From assembly GCA_033032175.1 (NCBI GenBank), contig CM065318.1, positions 17,236,001 through 17,300,000 of the forward strand: a stretch of DNA of 64,000 nucleotides. Reading direction: 5' to 3'. This DNA is from Saturnia japonica (Eukaryota; Arthropoda; Insecta; Lepidoptera; Saturniidae). The position numbers and the translations under genes are program-made. The notes under the pieces were generated by a model, which saw only the letters and a list, made by a program, of their open reading frames with translations, had not been told where the DNA came from and searched no databases. Below are positions 22,501 to 37,500 of this stretch, one piece after another. The number at the start of each line of letters is the position of its first letter. The first letter of the stretch is position 1.

Positions 22501-25500
22501 TGAAAAAATTGTATATAATAATGTATATTCATATATAAGTACAATGGCCATGCTGACATCGAGTCACAGAAGTCAAAACAATTGTATAGCAAACAAGAAC
22601 AAAGTACAATACAGCAGAATTAAATCATGGCAACTGTAAAAGTGATTACAATAATATAGAAAAAAAAAAACATAAATAGTCACAACACAACATTACAAAT
22701 CGAAAAAAGCGTAATATATAAATCGGCCAATAGTTCTACGATAGTCGTAAAAAAAAATTAGTAAAAGTAGTTAACACGATATGCAGTCGGAATAATAAAC
22801 TCCCAAAGAGAACATGCTTGATTGCGGCCATTGGCTGAGACGCGTTTCCTTGTGTGTCGTAAACATCTTGTAACCAATCACACGTGCGCTACTAAAATTT
22901 AAGTCATCGTTGACCAAAAGCATCTGAGAATTAGTTTCTTTGGGTGTTTACTATTTGGAACAGACTTTAATGCGTAATAATCGAAACCGATAACTAATAA
23001 ATATTATTGTGACTTATTAATAAATAAAACGGTGTATGATAGATTTCTTTAAGTTTGATTAAAATTTAATTCCATATTATCGTTACATTTACGTGATTTC
23101 GAGAATTTAAGAGTTGCTAATACATACACTGTATAAGTGGAATGTGTGAACGAATGATTGAATGAATAAAAATGACAAAAAAGAGTGTCTACAAATAACA
23201 GAAGTGAAATTTCTTTGGAGATCACAATTTATTCACTATAATCAATGTACAATAACTGCTTAGTATATAAACAATTATTAATTAATCAATAACACACATC
23301 ACGTTTTTCTAATACTTTAGTCGTCTTTGTTGTTTAATTAAGAACATGCGTAACATTTGTTTTATTCCATCGCACTTATTTATCTCTCTCGGTTTATAGC
23401 ATAGTTCTTTCTTTTTTTTCTCTTCGACCAAGAAGATACCATCCGTCCTTCTTTGCGTCAGAAACATTACGTTGCTTAAACCTTGCAGACCTTAGAATTT
23501 TATTCTAATAGCATCCAAAGAATTTTCACTTCTAGAATCGAATATGTTCGGATTTATAAGTCTGGGTCGAATTAAACTTACCGTTGCATATAAGTAACAA
23601 AAAAAAAAATGCTGAGAAACGGAATGTAAAAAAGGTATAGCAGTTTTTGAAAAAAAAAAAAGAAGAAAATCTCACCAATTTTGTCTAAACATTTTGTCCA
23701 ATTATATGGAAATATATATATATATATATATATATGATATGATGATACCCAAAACTAACTACACCCTACAAAAATATTGAAGTCAGTAAGTACCTCATAA
23801 ATTTTCAATAAACCACTCAATGTCGAATTTTGAAAACATTTTCCCTTCATTTTTCACCTTTTTTACGCATATAAAGTTAAAAAGTTACTACTCTAAAACA
23901 AATCAAATGGAATGGTTTATTAACACTTAACCTAATTGTAACTTTAAAAATACATTACAATCGATAACTAATACGAGATAAGTCACAACGCGATCGATTT
24001 ATTTGTTAATTCCTAAAGCTAACATGATAGAAAAATAAAATCTCTTTCTAAGGCTATGAATTGAATTGGTTTAAATTTGGTATTAGTATTGTATAAGGCA
24101 CTTTCACAAACACACTAAGTAGATACAAAAAAATTACATAAGTATATATTAATCTCATAATTCTAATCTAATATTTACCCATATCGCAATAAACATATAT
24201 AATTATCAATAAATCATTGTAAAACACTATACATAGCCTAAATTAATATAGGTAAATGGCACTTAAATTATATAATATTCTAATTGAAAAGTTAACGAGA
24301 AAGTAATTCAATTTTTTAAATTTGTGCGTCATTTTGTAGTCGACATATCACAACACAGTAGATGTCGATAAATAGAGATGTCGATGTATTATCGATATGT
24401 TAAATTAAGATTATATTAGAAATAGGTTTTCTTGGACACTTTGATATGTAAACTTTTGCAAACATCGTTTTTGGTATTTAAGAAGATATAAATAGTGGAA
24501 GTTTAGTATTAAAAAAAAAATTATGAATACAAAGCATGCAAGAACTGTAAGTAAACTATAAAGCACAACACTAAGTAAATTTGTTTAAAGTCAAAATTCA
24601 TCGATAATATATTTACTTACGTCGATAAGTTCTATCGAGGCTATAAATTTTGTCAACGTTTTATATAAATATCGATAAAAAATTGTGCATATTTATCGAT
24701 GAATTTCGAGTATATAATAAAATTGTCTAAAATGCTGTTACAATTTAAAGCAATACTTTACTCAATACTGGAAGTTAAGTACGTGCTAAAATTAGAAAAA
24801 CTTTTTCTGTTCGATCATTTTTTTTACATTATTAACAATGAATCTATAATCACATACCATTAAATGAGTTACAATAGTCATTACATAGTATATTATAAGG
24901 TCTAAACGTAAAAAGAAGTTCGAACAGAAAAGATAAAATACAACAAAAGCAAAATTTCGACGATGGAAAGGCTAGGTTGTAGTGAAAACGAGCATTTGGT
25001 AAATGTTACACGTTAGTCATTTATCCTTTCTAACGTTAATATAATTTTTACCATCAACAATTAAGTCGGAAAATATATCATAGCTAAGTTAAATACTACA
25101 TACACTTGGAAGTCAATGTCATCAAAATTCATAAATATAATAGACATTTTAATAATGATTTGAATGGAATAGTGTACTCAAAATTGTTGCACAGTTTTTT
25201 TTTTCTTTTACAAACATATTACTATCCTTCATTTCAAAGTACAGCCTGAAATAATACACATAGTCAACAATTCAAAAAATAAATGCGTCAACACAACAAA
25301 AATAAAAATATATCGATACAGTAGTGAGGTTACTAAAACTTAAGTACTTAATGCGGAACAATTTTTTGTATAATACCATATGTGAAAAAAATTTTTTTTT
25401 TTAAATAAAAATACTTAAACACATAGAACAAAAGTATTATAAACATTTTCAACATAAAATAATATTATCGACTCTTTGAAATTTCGCTGTAATAATTTAT

Positions 25501-28500
25501 ATGCAAACCAGAACATAATAATGTCAAAATAAAATTCCCCAAAATACCTTTCCGATACCAACTTTAATTTCAAAGGTGACATAACACAAATGCCATTTTA
25601 CTTTGAGTCATAGGTAATTTATTGATATAACAATGACCAATATTCTTTTAAACTAAAATTATCTATTTGGCTTTTTTGTCTTTTGCAATATCACTCAATA
25701 AGTGACGATAAGCACTGAGAGAGGATTCATCCAAAAATTGATACATAAAATGTTAACCTTTTCGATTTCTGACTATATTGAGATATTTTTTCGATTACTA
25801 ATAAAGGTAAATTTTTCCCAACAAGAACGGCCACTAGGTTGGTGACATTCATAGAAGACAAAAGTTTAGGTTTGTACTGTTCTCAGAAAAATTGTACCAG
25901 AAGAATATCTCCCTGGAATAAAATTACAACGGTGAATATGAGGTCGATACTTTTGAACATTATAATAATTTGTGTAATATATACGTGGATTTCATTTATA
26001 ACGATCTCGGTCCTAGCGATTTTTTGGTAATAGCGACGCAACATTTAAGTCCCTTGAATTTAAAAAGTGGAATATTATTTGGCTATAGCGTCTTCGGATG
26101 TAACGTCGATTTAAAGCGTATTGCGATTAGTTTTAATTAACGATTTGCAATAAGTTCCTAGAAATCCCTTGCAGATATTGCGACCGAGTCTACATTCAAA
26201 GACAAAGTCAACAAAAAAAACACACGAAGGTCCATTAATAGAATCATAGCTTTCTTATCTTTTGCTTACATCGACGATGGTCAGCGGTTACAATAACAGG
26301 CTTTTTTTGTTTATAAGTGGTAAAGTTAAATCTAGTACGTTAGCACAAAAATTTAAACTAAAACAATGCAATATTACAGATTAAAAAAATATATTATAAT
26401 AATGTAAAATTTGTATAGTATTATTAAGTAGATATTAGGCGGCTGTATTTTATGTATGCATTGTCTAGCAATGAATATTGTTTTCTTTCTTTCTAATTAT
26501 GTAATTATAGTCGACCCTTAATCGTCGTTATAACCGAAATCCACTGTTCTAATTAATAATTTAATTTTTAATTAGCCCAATTATTAATTTTTTTGAATTT
26601 TAATTAATCAATTATTTAATTTTAATGAATTAATTAACAGGGCACAACGTGTTAAAGGTCTATGAATTTGAACTAGCAAACAGACCTGCCGCGAGCGTGG
26701 TCGGCTCCGGTGCGTGGGCAAGTCGAACCAGGGATCGCGGACCTTCCAGTATGAATATCTCATCTTTATTCACGCAAACAGACAGGATCCTGGAAATAGG
26801 TATAATAACATTGCTATGGTATTCAACGGCTGCAGAATAACGTATTTACGAGGTAAATAAATAATGATTCGAAATGGTTTCAAATAAATTATTTATTTTT
26901 TACTTCATACGTTTTCATGTCTATAAACTCACCTAAGGTTTAGTGACAATGTGGCTTAAGATGGTAACACGCTAAGTCTATGGAGACGCTCTAAAGGTCA
27001 CCTGCCAGAACACACCTATAGATGCTCGGCGATATGTTTTCAACTTGAGGGTGGGTGGCTAATAGTGGCGGCGTCAGCCGACACTCTCGCGCCTGGTTCC
27101 TCGCAAAAAAGCTTATCTAAATTTAAAAATGTATTTTCGAAATTTCTCAATAAACATACTATAACATAAAAGGAACTGATCACGAATCAGTCACTAGCTT
27201 TTTTGCCTATCTATCTGTCTGTATTTTCGGATTTAACTCAAAAACGGCTTGACCGATCCTCATGAAATTTCGTGCACGGGAAGCTTATGTCATTGGTCAA
27301 TTGATAGGCTAAAAGGAATTTCAATATTAATTTTAGAAATTGTAAAAATAATCTATATATCCATAATATTCGCTATGAAAGAGGCCTCGTAATGCGGATG
27401 ACGCCGACGTCTACTTTAGTCTAGCGCCGCCGCTGGTAGCTAGCATTAGAATGTATCATAAGGATGATCCATATTCATTGATGTTTTGGAAATATTGAGC
27501 TTCAAAACAGATACCTTGACATCGATAACGATTTGGTAATACATCGGTTTTCCTACATTTTGAAAATAAATTTCAAAGGTTCATACGTAAGTAAAATATG
27601 TATTAACATAAACACAATTTGTTTTTTTCTAAATTACCAAGCCGTAGATTTTAATTTACCGATGTTTTCTCTATTATCACTCATCGGAACAGTAATTAGT
27701 CAGCTGACGGGGAAGGAAAATATCGTGAGGAAGCCTGAAAACGCTGGAGAATCACCAATATTTCATGAGCTAGTGCAATGATGAAGCCCTGCCTAACTAA
27801 ATAAGATAGCAGACCTTCGGAGCTGGTCGACAACGGCGACGGCGGTGAGCGACCTCGGGTCCAAGATGTACAGCAACTGGTCGTCGTGCGATACGAGGAA
27901 GTGTTCGCGGAACACGTACAACGGACCCAGCTCGTGGTCTGATACGGAATGTCTCTGCTGCGTCGGGTTCAATAGCTCCGCCACAGTCAGAGGGTTCGAT
28001 ACCGCCTCCTGGAAGTGCATGCTTCTTTTACTCACAAAAGCAATTCAGTGTTTTTTTTTTTTATTTCAATGGCGTAACTGTAGTGCTGTTTTGTAATCAC
28101 CTCTAAATACTAGCAAACTAATATTAAAGAGTACGCGAAATAAATACACCAACACCTCGCTGTCGGTATTTATCATCATCATCATCATCATTTTTTATTT
28201 GTCACGGGTTTTTATTGTCACGGTGATATTCGTCGGTCGTTATTATTTGTCACGGTGATAATACAAATTAATATATGCAAATCCGCAAGTGGACTGTATG
28301 TTTAAAAATTTAAATAATTTATTGAGTAATACTGGTCTATAGATAAAATTCCTAAAACAATACAAATCTGGAAAATGTAATTGATTATTTATATAATTTT
28401 GTGAGTCACGTGATTTGAAACGCCGATTAGTAAACTTGACGTCACCAGGAAATATGAACGTTAGTCTCTGGCTGAAGCTGTCACACTTGTCAGGGTTATC

Positions 28501-31500
28501 ATACAAAATGATACATAAAATACATAAAATGACTGATGACGTCACGAGACCATAATGCCGCGTTTTTGTGGCATATTTTTCATTAAAAAAAATATATATA
28601 TTCATAGGTATTGTTTTTAACATATAAAGTGTTTAAGACAATTTTCCAAAAGTTGTCAGCTCCCAGATTTCACTTACATTTTTGTTATGTAAGGGAGCCA
28701 GAGGGTTAAAGTTTTATGTAACTAACCCACGCGGCTTCATTAAAAACCAACATTAAACAAGTCAATAATAAGTTTTTTTATAGAAATGGAATCTTAAAAT
28801 ATCAAAATAATTTCTTAAATCTTCCCTTAAGACCCAAATTCCCATAATCACTATTGAAGAGGAAAACATATATGAATTTACATTTTTTAAACACGTTTCT
28901 TTTTACTCTTTTACATAAATTCATTGTATGTCTGAGAATATACAATTTCATATGCACTTGTATTAAAAAAACATGTTTCTAAAAATGTTTTATTGATAAC
29001 ATTAAACCTCGTCAAAATTTACTAAACGAAAAAAAATCGTTTGACAAACAAAGGAGAAAAAGATACTGAACTGTTGTTCTATCTTTGCCTATTTATTTAA
29101 ATATTATCTCTCAGTTGAAGAATCATAATAATCGATCGTGCAGTTTCTAAAAAAATTGCACACATTCAAACGAAACAGAGAACCATATTATTTTGAAGTT
29201 AGTTACCCTTTGGCTCCTTTACATAACAAAAATGTACGTGAAACTGGCATATATGTCATCTGCGGGAGCAAAGGTATTAAAAATAAATATATCAACTAAA
29301 TATGGTATAAATCGACTCTGTCAGCAACAAAGGGCGTAACTCCAAATTACACTCTTTTGACAATGAGCAAAAAAATAAAAACAAACTTTCTTACACAATT
29401 CTTAACTTCTTTGTTTATGAACCGATTTAAATGATTCTTTTTTGTTGCTTAGGGAATACCTCAAAGGTGAGTCCCGTTTTAATTTGATTGGCATTGGACC
29501 ATCAACTTCAAAGACACACTTGAAACACTTCAAAATTGTTGTTGTTGTTGTTTTATTTTTGTGACATTAAATAATGTTCTTTCTTTCAATAAAATGATTT
29601 AAAATCAATGTAATTTGTAATCTGAGACATAGACCGACCTTAAATATGAGAGTTTGCAGTACGTCTCCGAACGATCAGCCCGCCATAGACGAAGTCCGGG
29701 GCGCGCGCAGAACAGAGCCCCAGCGCTGCCGCTCGCGTACGAATGTCGCACCACCGCCCCAGCGGCGCATAACCTGCCCATCAACACATAATATAGGGCG
29801 ATAGACCAATCGTGCCTTATTATATCTGAACCGTAACCCACGATTTCGTAAATGTTAATGACAATATAAAACATAATAATAATAATATTTTTTTAAATAG
29901 TTATACGTTTAGCGTTGTGGCCACAATATCACCTGATCTTAAATAACGATGTGGCCCAAGATGATAACACGCTAAACCCAGTCGAAGACTGGTTCTCAAA
30001 TGCAGCTGCCGAAGCCCACCTATTGGTGTTTAGCGTCAGATTTCCAACTTCTCGGATCTCTCTTCGGATTTCTAACTAACCAGGTAGGTTTTAGAAAAAG
30101 CCGACCACCACGCTATGGTTTCATCACGATGTTTCCCTTCACCGAGAGCTCACTCACTGCGAGAATTCGAACTCACGTCGATCAATGCGGAAAACTACCG
30201 AGGAAAATTTTGATACCGCGATGTAGTTAAAAGTATAGCGCCTTCTATTAGTAAATAAAGTAATTAAAAAAAATCTTGAGGGGAGACTACCGACCGCTTC
30301 CGATCCCGTTTGCCCAGTTGCGTGACGTGCCAGGCCGTCCTGCCGTCGGCTCCAGCCCGTCGCTCGCAGATGATGCTTCGATACATGCTGGAGACGACGA
30401 GAGTGTTCTGGTAGTAACTGATCTGGACAATCTCGTGCTGCTCGTTCACAATCTCCATTGACTTGCACAGATGCTGTTTAAATTAATATATATATATATA
30501 TATAGAATATAGCTGCGCCCCACGGTTTCTGTCCAGCAAGCTTCGCTTTGTCAATGCACTCGGTGTAGCCTATTGTTATTCTCACTTCCGTATCGCCTTC
30601 AGATTGGGGAGCGTTCGAGTATTACGTAACGCAATTTGGGGGTGGAGGGGGTCTTGTAAAATGTTACGATGCGGTATAAGAGCGGAAGGGGCGTTCGAAC
30701 AACGCGTTACATAACATTGTTTTTTTTTTTCTATTTAAATAAAAAACTAGGCAATTAAAATTTTCCAAGCTCGCAAACCTTTTGGGGCAAATCTTCAAAG
30801 ATTGCGTTGCATAATATTTGAACGCTCCTTTGCCAGATTGTAGATTGTGTGATTAGAATCGTAGCGTGAAGTTAAATAGACTATAACCTACCTTAATAGA
30901 TACCTTGTAGGTTTTACATGGACCAGTTGAATATCGGCTAGATTTTTTTTTTTACTTAAACGTGTATACCTTACTCTTGCTCCCCTGGAAGATTGGTAGA
31001 GAATGTTCTTTAGCATTAAGTCCTCCTATTCTAATTTGTTTATGTGCAATATAGAATTTAAAAAATAGGCTAAAAAATTCAAAAAGCATTTTTAAAATAA
31101 GGTTCCGGAGATTATCGTCCAACATTCTTAATTTTTCCTTGTCTATACTGGTTCGAATGGAAACATTTTTTAGTATTGGATAGCCCATTTATCAAGGAAG
31201 GCTATATAACATCACGCTACGACCAATAGGAGCGGAGCATCAATGAAAAATGTTGCAAAAACGGGAAAAATTTATTCCTTTTGAGAGCTTCCACTGCGTG
31301 CGCTGTGGGAATGGTTAAAGTTACGCTACAATCGTGTGTGACGAAATTGTTTCTCTTAAAAAGTTCTAAAGAAGTCCACGATAGTATTGGCTATCTTTTA
31401 AGGTTTACTCAATATAACCTTTTTTATGGTAATAAAATTTGTTCTAAATAATGAATTATTTGCGAAGGTGATTTTATATACATGGTATTAATCCTTATCG

Positions 31501-34500
31501 AAATAAATACGTTATATTCATCACAAGTATTTAATTTTGAACAAAATTGCCCTTTACAGTAATTGATTTAAATGAACTATCTTAGGAAATATCACAGTTT
31601 TAAAATAACTCGGTAGCAAAATATAGATGAAGTACCGCGAGCGCATTTTTGTTATGCAGAATAATGTGGGAGGCGGGCGGTACCTATAATACAGTGCCTA
31701 CGACGCACTCTCTCTCTAACCCTTTCTCTCTCTCTCTTATATGACGCAGACGAAGTTGCGCGGGTCAGCTAGTAATATTATATAACATCACAGTTTAGAA
31801 GAACCTCAACTGACTCTCAAGACGATGACGCCACTAACGTTTATAGCGTGGCATAGTACGCGACATCATACAATCGCTCTTAGTACAACAGTGGCACGGC
31901 GCGGCGCCGCGTCGGCGCACCATCGGTGCTCCTATAAAACGCAGAGAGCCGTGCGATGTGAGGCATACAAGACATGTGTCTGTCCGATAAACATAACATA
32001 TATTCCAAATCATCCAAACCCAATTCTTACTTAAAATAAACGTTCGACAGGAAGATCTCCATAAAGATACGGAACTTCCCTCAATAGAATCGTACATTAA
32101 ATTCCACTCTTGATCGCACTTCGACACCGCGTCGAATCACGCGAATCCATCGGTGAAAACCGCCGTGATTTACACCTCAAAACCAAACGCCCCCATGTAA
32201 GGCATTTATTTCTACTTCTATTGTTATATTGTAAGTTTACTCTCCTAGTCGGATGTTTAATTATGATATGCGCTAATTATGTAAAGTGTGAAAAGCAATA
32301 AACAGTTTGAATAATATTTCTGTATAATTTATCGACCATGTCAAGATAATAAATTGACGGTCCTGACTTGAATCGTGATCACGTTATCATGTGATGTTAA
32401 GTGCTGATGTGGTGGAAGATGGTAACACGGTAAGCTTAAAGAAACTGGTTCTCTAGCGCAGTTGTGAGAAAACACGTATTGATCCTTGGCGACAGATTTT
32501 CAACTTGAGGGTTGTAGCTAGCCAGGCGGGCATTAGAAACACCCTACCACCATGCTAGGGTTTCATCACGATACATTCCTTCACCGAAAACTCAGGCACA
32601 TAGTAGGATATGAACCTACGTCGATGGACGCAGTGTCCGAACACGCTAACCACTGAACCATCATAAAACCCTCATTCTCGAAATCTGAACTTTCATTTTT
32701 ATTCAATTTTGAAATTTATAATTCAAGGCCGCTATTAAAGATGTATTTTAGCATCATAACTATAATTACAATAAAATACAACTATACGCTAAACAGATAA
32801 AGAAAAAATAATTAAATTTACAGCCTTAACTCTATGATTAAAAGATCCATTTTTACTCGAATGAAATTATCTTTAAAAAATAATAAAAAACATTGCATGT
32901 ATAATATAATCATTAATTAAATATTATATAGCAGCATGTGCGCTTCACTAAATAAATACAACTCAGTTAAACAAAATATATCTATTTATACTATAATGGC
33001 GGCAAACAAGCATTCTACCAGCCTGATGGTACGCAGCTACTGTAGCCTATGGACGCTTGTAATACCATAGGGATCACTGGCCCGTTCCCGATCTTGAACC
33101 CCTCTACTCCAAAGAGCTTTGGAATCCCTACTCATCGCAGGAACACAAAATTAGGTTATTTAGTTTCGATCTTTTATAGGGTGGAGGAACTCCACCAGAC
33201 GGCCTGCCCGGTGCCCCAAGTAGAGAGAAATCTCTAAAGAAGTTTATATGTGCCTCACCTCTCTTTGAGTATATCTACAAAAAGTCCTCGATAGCATATG
33301 CCTATCTGTTACATAAGCCACAATACGCTATATTAATCCTCAGGAACAAAAGTTACTTCATAATAAAGACAACTTCATGAAGTAAAACTTTGCCCTTTAA
33401 ATACTTTATTTGGACATACAGTTTAGGGGATCATGGAAAATTCAAATAATGTAACTATAGAGACGGCTCGTGTTTGTGACTATAGTACTGTAGTAGTAGT
33501 GGCGCGAATGAACCGTGTGACTCATAACCTTGGACCCCCGGAGAGAACCCAGCAAAAATTTTTTTTTGTATTTTATAGCCTATTTATTGAAGAAGCGTAT
33601 AGGCAATTTAACTTCACGCTAAGAATCTAAGGCTGAAATCTATTGTCACTCAATGAAAAGTGACAGCGAGGGATATAATATACATTGTTTAGGTTCATAC
33701 TGCAAATGTCAAACAGAAAATAACCTATGATTAAAAAGTCACTGGTCGGAATTTCGATCATTGGGCGACCGCAAGTTGTAATAAATATACGAATACAAGT
33801 GTGTGTATGTCATGTAATGAAAGATAAGTGTAGGAAAAGAATTTGAAAACGCAATTAGAGTAATTTTATTTATATTTTTCTTGTACGCAGCACATAGCAA
33901 GTCAGTAGAAACTAGAAGTAAAGACGAAACCAGTCTATTCGCACGACGCGCGCAACTTTGCCAACCCATACTCTTCGCATGCTGATTAAATCAGAGCTGA
34001 GCGGTAGGCATTCAATTTAACCGTTAGACAGTTTCACTGCAACGTATTACTTAGTTATTGTTTATACCCATTGTTTAAAACACGAAGAGAATAAATACTC
34101 AAAATTAATTAGTTACTATACACCAATATTCAATCGAAAGAGATTTAAAAATAGGAATCAATGTATCATCCAATTTACCGACACAGTCATGAATCAATTT
34201 TTTTTTAATAATATAGCTTTTTTTTTAAACCGATTTGAAAACATATGATTTATTGAGTTACGATGTTATTCATATCGGGTGTCGATACGATGTAATTTCG
34301 GAAAGGCATTATATTTCATAATACTACTACATAGTTATTACTGTTTGGAAAGGTAAGATTGGCACATAGGGGATTTTGCAAGTACAAAGATAATTTACTA
34401 TTAATTATTATTGTACTGTTTACATTTATAAAAATAATAAAATTGAAGTGTCTGTTTGTAATGTCAAAATATCAGCTTTTTTACTAAATGCATATTCATA

Positions 34501-37500
34501 AATCATTTTTTTTTTAATTTTGTCTGTCGATTTGTTCCGGCTGATCTCCGAAACAGTTTGCCCGATTTTGAAACGACTTTCACTGGCAGATAGCTGATGG
34601 TATAAGGAGTAATTTAGGCTACATTTATTTAAATAATATGCATTTTTATCTTTAAAAAACCGGCAGGCGACCACCGTAGGTGGATTCAGATTCACCACAA
34701 TACCGACGGTATTCTGTTGTTCACGCGAAGTGAGCCGCGGGTACAGACAGTACATTATAAACGCATATAAACAGATACAAATTCACAAACAGGTATACAC
34801 ATACTTCGATGTCAACGTCCGTAGATAACGTTAATGGAATTTACCTTCAATTCATTATATTAGAAACATTAAATATTACTGAATTATTAATTTGAAATTA
34901 TTATGATATAAACTACAAAGGTATATGTAATAAAAGTAAATACTAAAATAAATATTTTTATATTTAAATTCAAGGAAATAATTAATTATTTATGAGATTC
35001 ATATTTTTAATTTTTTAACGTCTTTTTGTTTTTCTCATTATTATTCTTTATAGGTTTAGCGTTATGGCCGCAATATCACCAGATGTTAAGTGACGATGTG
35101 GCATAAGATGGTGACACGCTAAGGCCTAGTGGGGGAACTGGTTCTCAAGTGCAGCTACCGGAACACACCTATAAATGCTTGGCGACAGAATTTCAACTTG
35201 AGACTGGTAGTTAGCTAGACGTGCATCAGAAAGCTCTACCACCATGATATGGTTTCATCACGATGTTTTCCTTCATCGAAAACTCAGGCTCACTGTAGGG
35301 CTTACTCGTTTGCACAGATGTATCTATATTTTTACAATAGCAAAATTACTTATTAGATAGTAACTTATAACCATACTAAACAGAACCGAAAGTTGAACAA
35401 AAGTCAAAATTAACTAGACCAAAGAGATGAAAAAGAGATTGTTAACGACGCATAAGCCTAAGCGTAATGATATAAGAATAACATTTGTAAATATAAGTTG
35501 TAAGGATGAATAATTTGCACAAACGATCAATAATTAAATGTTTGTAATGTTTTAAATATGTTACTATAGCGCGTAGGTATGTAAAGACAGTATATAAGTC
35601 ATGAAAATGTATGTAATCTAATAAAAATAATCACGTAAAGTACTAAAATAATATATTGTCAATAATTCATATTTTGTAAAAATTATACATAATGTTTCGC
35701 GTGATATAGGTAGAATAGCCTTCCGTATGTATTTTATAACGTGTGTAAGCTCAAATAGTACGTATATAACGAGTCACAAGACGTTTTAAGGTTGCAATGT
35801 TTAATGCTTTATATCTCCCGTGTTTATTAACCTATAATGTTAAAGTTAGTGTTTTTGAATAGGTATTTATGTCTACATTAATGTGAAATAGTTTTTATTG
35901 TAATTGAATAACTGTAATTAGAGATATTAACAATTTATTGTATTCTGTATACAAGTAATAATAATAATAGACAGAGACAGCAATATTGCAACCACTGCGC
36001 ATTACCGCGGTTAACGGACCACACCCAAGTTTGGTGATGAGCAGTACGGATAGAGACGCCATCGTCCGTCTCGCTCTCCGGCAAACCATATAAAAGGCGT
36101 TCTGCCGGGGCAAACGAGCGCACACGGGTACCACAAATTCAAGAATCAAGACTCAAGACTCAAGAAACTGGAAGTAACCGTACCCAGAAGATATAGTATT
36201 AACAAAGTGTATTGTCTTGAAGAATACAGCAAATTTTATTGTGGTGCCTGTGTGTCATTTCTTCGCATCTTCACTAAGTTCAACCCGCCAGCGACCCAGT
36301 CCATTCCGCTCCGTGCTACGTCATCGCCGCGCCTACCAGCAGGCACCTCACTGCGTGTGTGTACCTTGATGTTTCGCCCTCTTCACGCCTAGTAGTTTCG
36401 GGTGTGAACAGGGTTGGTCGCACGTAGTGAGAGGGGCTCGCACGCACTGGTTTCCAGACAGCTGGTTACCGTAGCGTGTTATCCGCCGTCGGTTATATAC
36501 AGAGTACGAGGGAATCGTTTCCGTCGCGTTCGCGCCCTCGGTGCGCGGTCCCGCTCTGTATAGATTGACGTAGCACATTGTATAATAGGCGGCCGGCTCC
36601 GCTTCGGGTCCCCAGAACCAAGTCCGGTGAAGCTGTAAAAGCCGCAGCGGCTTTAGGGCCCCTAAGGCTAACAGTGTAGTCAGTTCTAAAAAAAAAAAAA
36701 AAAAAGCTTCGGGTCCGCGCTCATTTTAGAGATATTTGAATGAACACAATAATAATACTTATGAAAACAGTTTATATCTCACAAGATTCTGTTAAGATTC
36801 CAAGCGCAGACGTTTTCACGACGCGTGTAAAAAAAACGTTCTTATTAAGTAAATGCCAACCGTGTTCTTCTTCTTCTTTTTATGTAATGGTCACTGTGTT
36901 TATCAACTACTCTGCCAAGGTCACATGAATAGGATAAATTTATCCAGTTATTCTTGTAATCTTTAAACACAGCTCTAACAAGCAAGATGGCGGCTTCCTA
37001 GTTAAAACAGTCCAGGTTTATAATAATAATAAATAATAAAGTTTATGAATTTCAATAAAAAACACCACATAACAGATCAAGATCTCATCAAAATTCAAAC
37101 AAGCCGTGTTGTATGATGAAGTTTCCTGTGAGTAGAGTTCTCTCTACTTTTATAATATTATAGATCAAATGGTTTTAAAACTCCTTCGTTTGTTCAACAT
37201 CTCAAACAGATTCTTACACACGCGCACGCACGCACGCATGCACGCACGCATGCACACACGGACGTACGTAAGCCTGCATAACTATATTACGATAATATAA
37301 AGGGTAACTAACCATATAAAAATCGATTTCCGTCATAATAATAATTCCATTATTGTCGCCGGAGAACAAACGCATTCCATTCTTTGACCATTCTATGGCA
37401 GTTATTTTACCTTTGTGCAAATCACCTATCGTGTACCTGAAACACACATTTGAATAAATGGATTTACATATAAAAGGGGTCCTCAAATGGATATTAGGTA

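Noticed and set aside
26649..26840. Plus-strand 63-codon open frame in a GC-richer patch
   Set aside because: The minus strand of the same bases is TECPR2 exon 7 with clear homology and phase fit.
28141..28260. CRISPR-like or satellite array at the CATCATCAT and GTCACGG repeats
   Set aside because: Only a short trinucleotide run and three loosely spaced similar words; no regular repeat-spacer structure.
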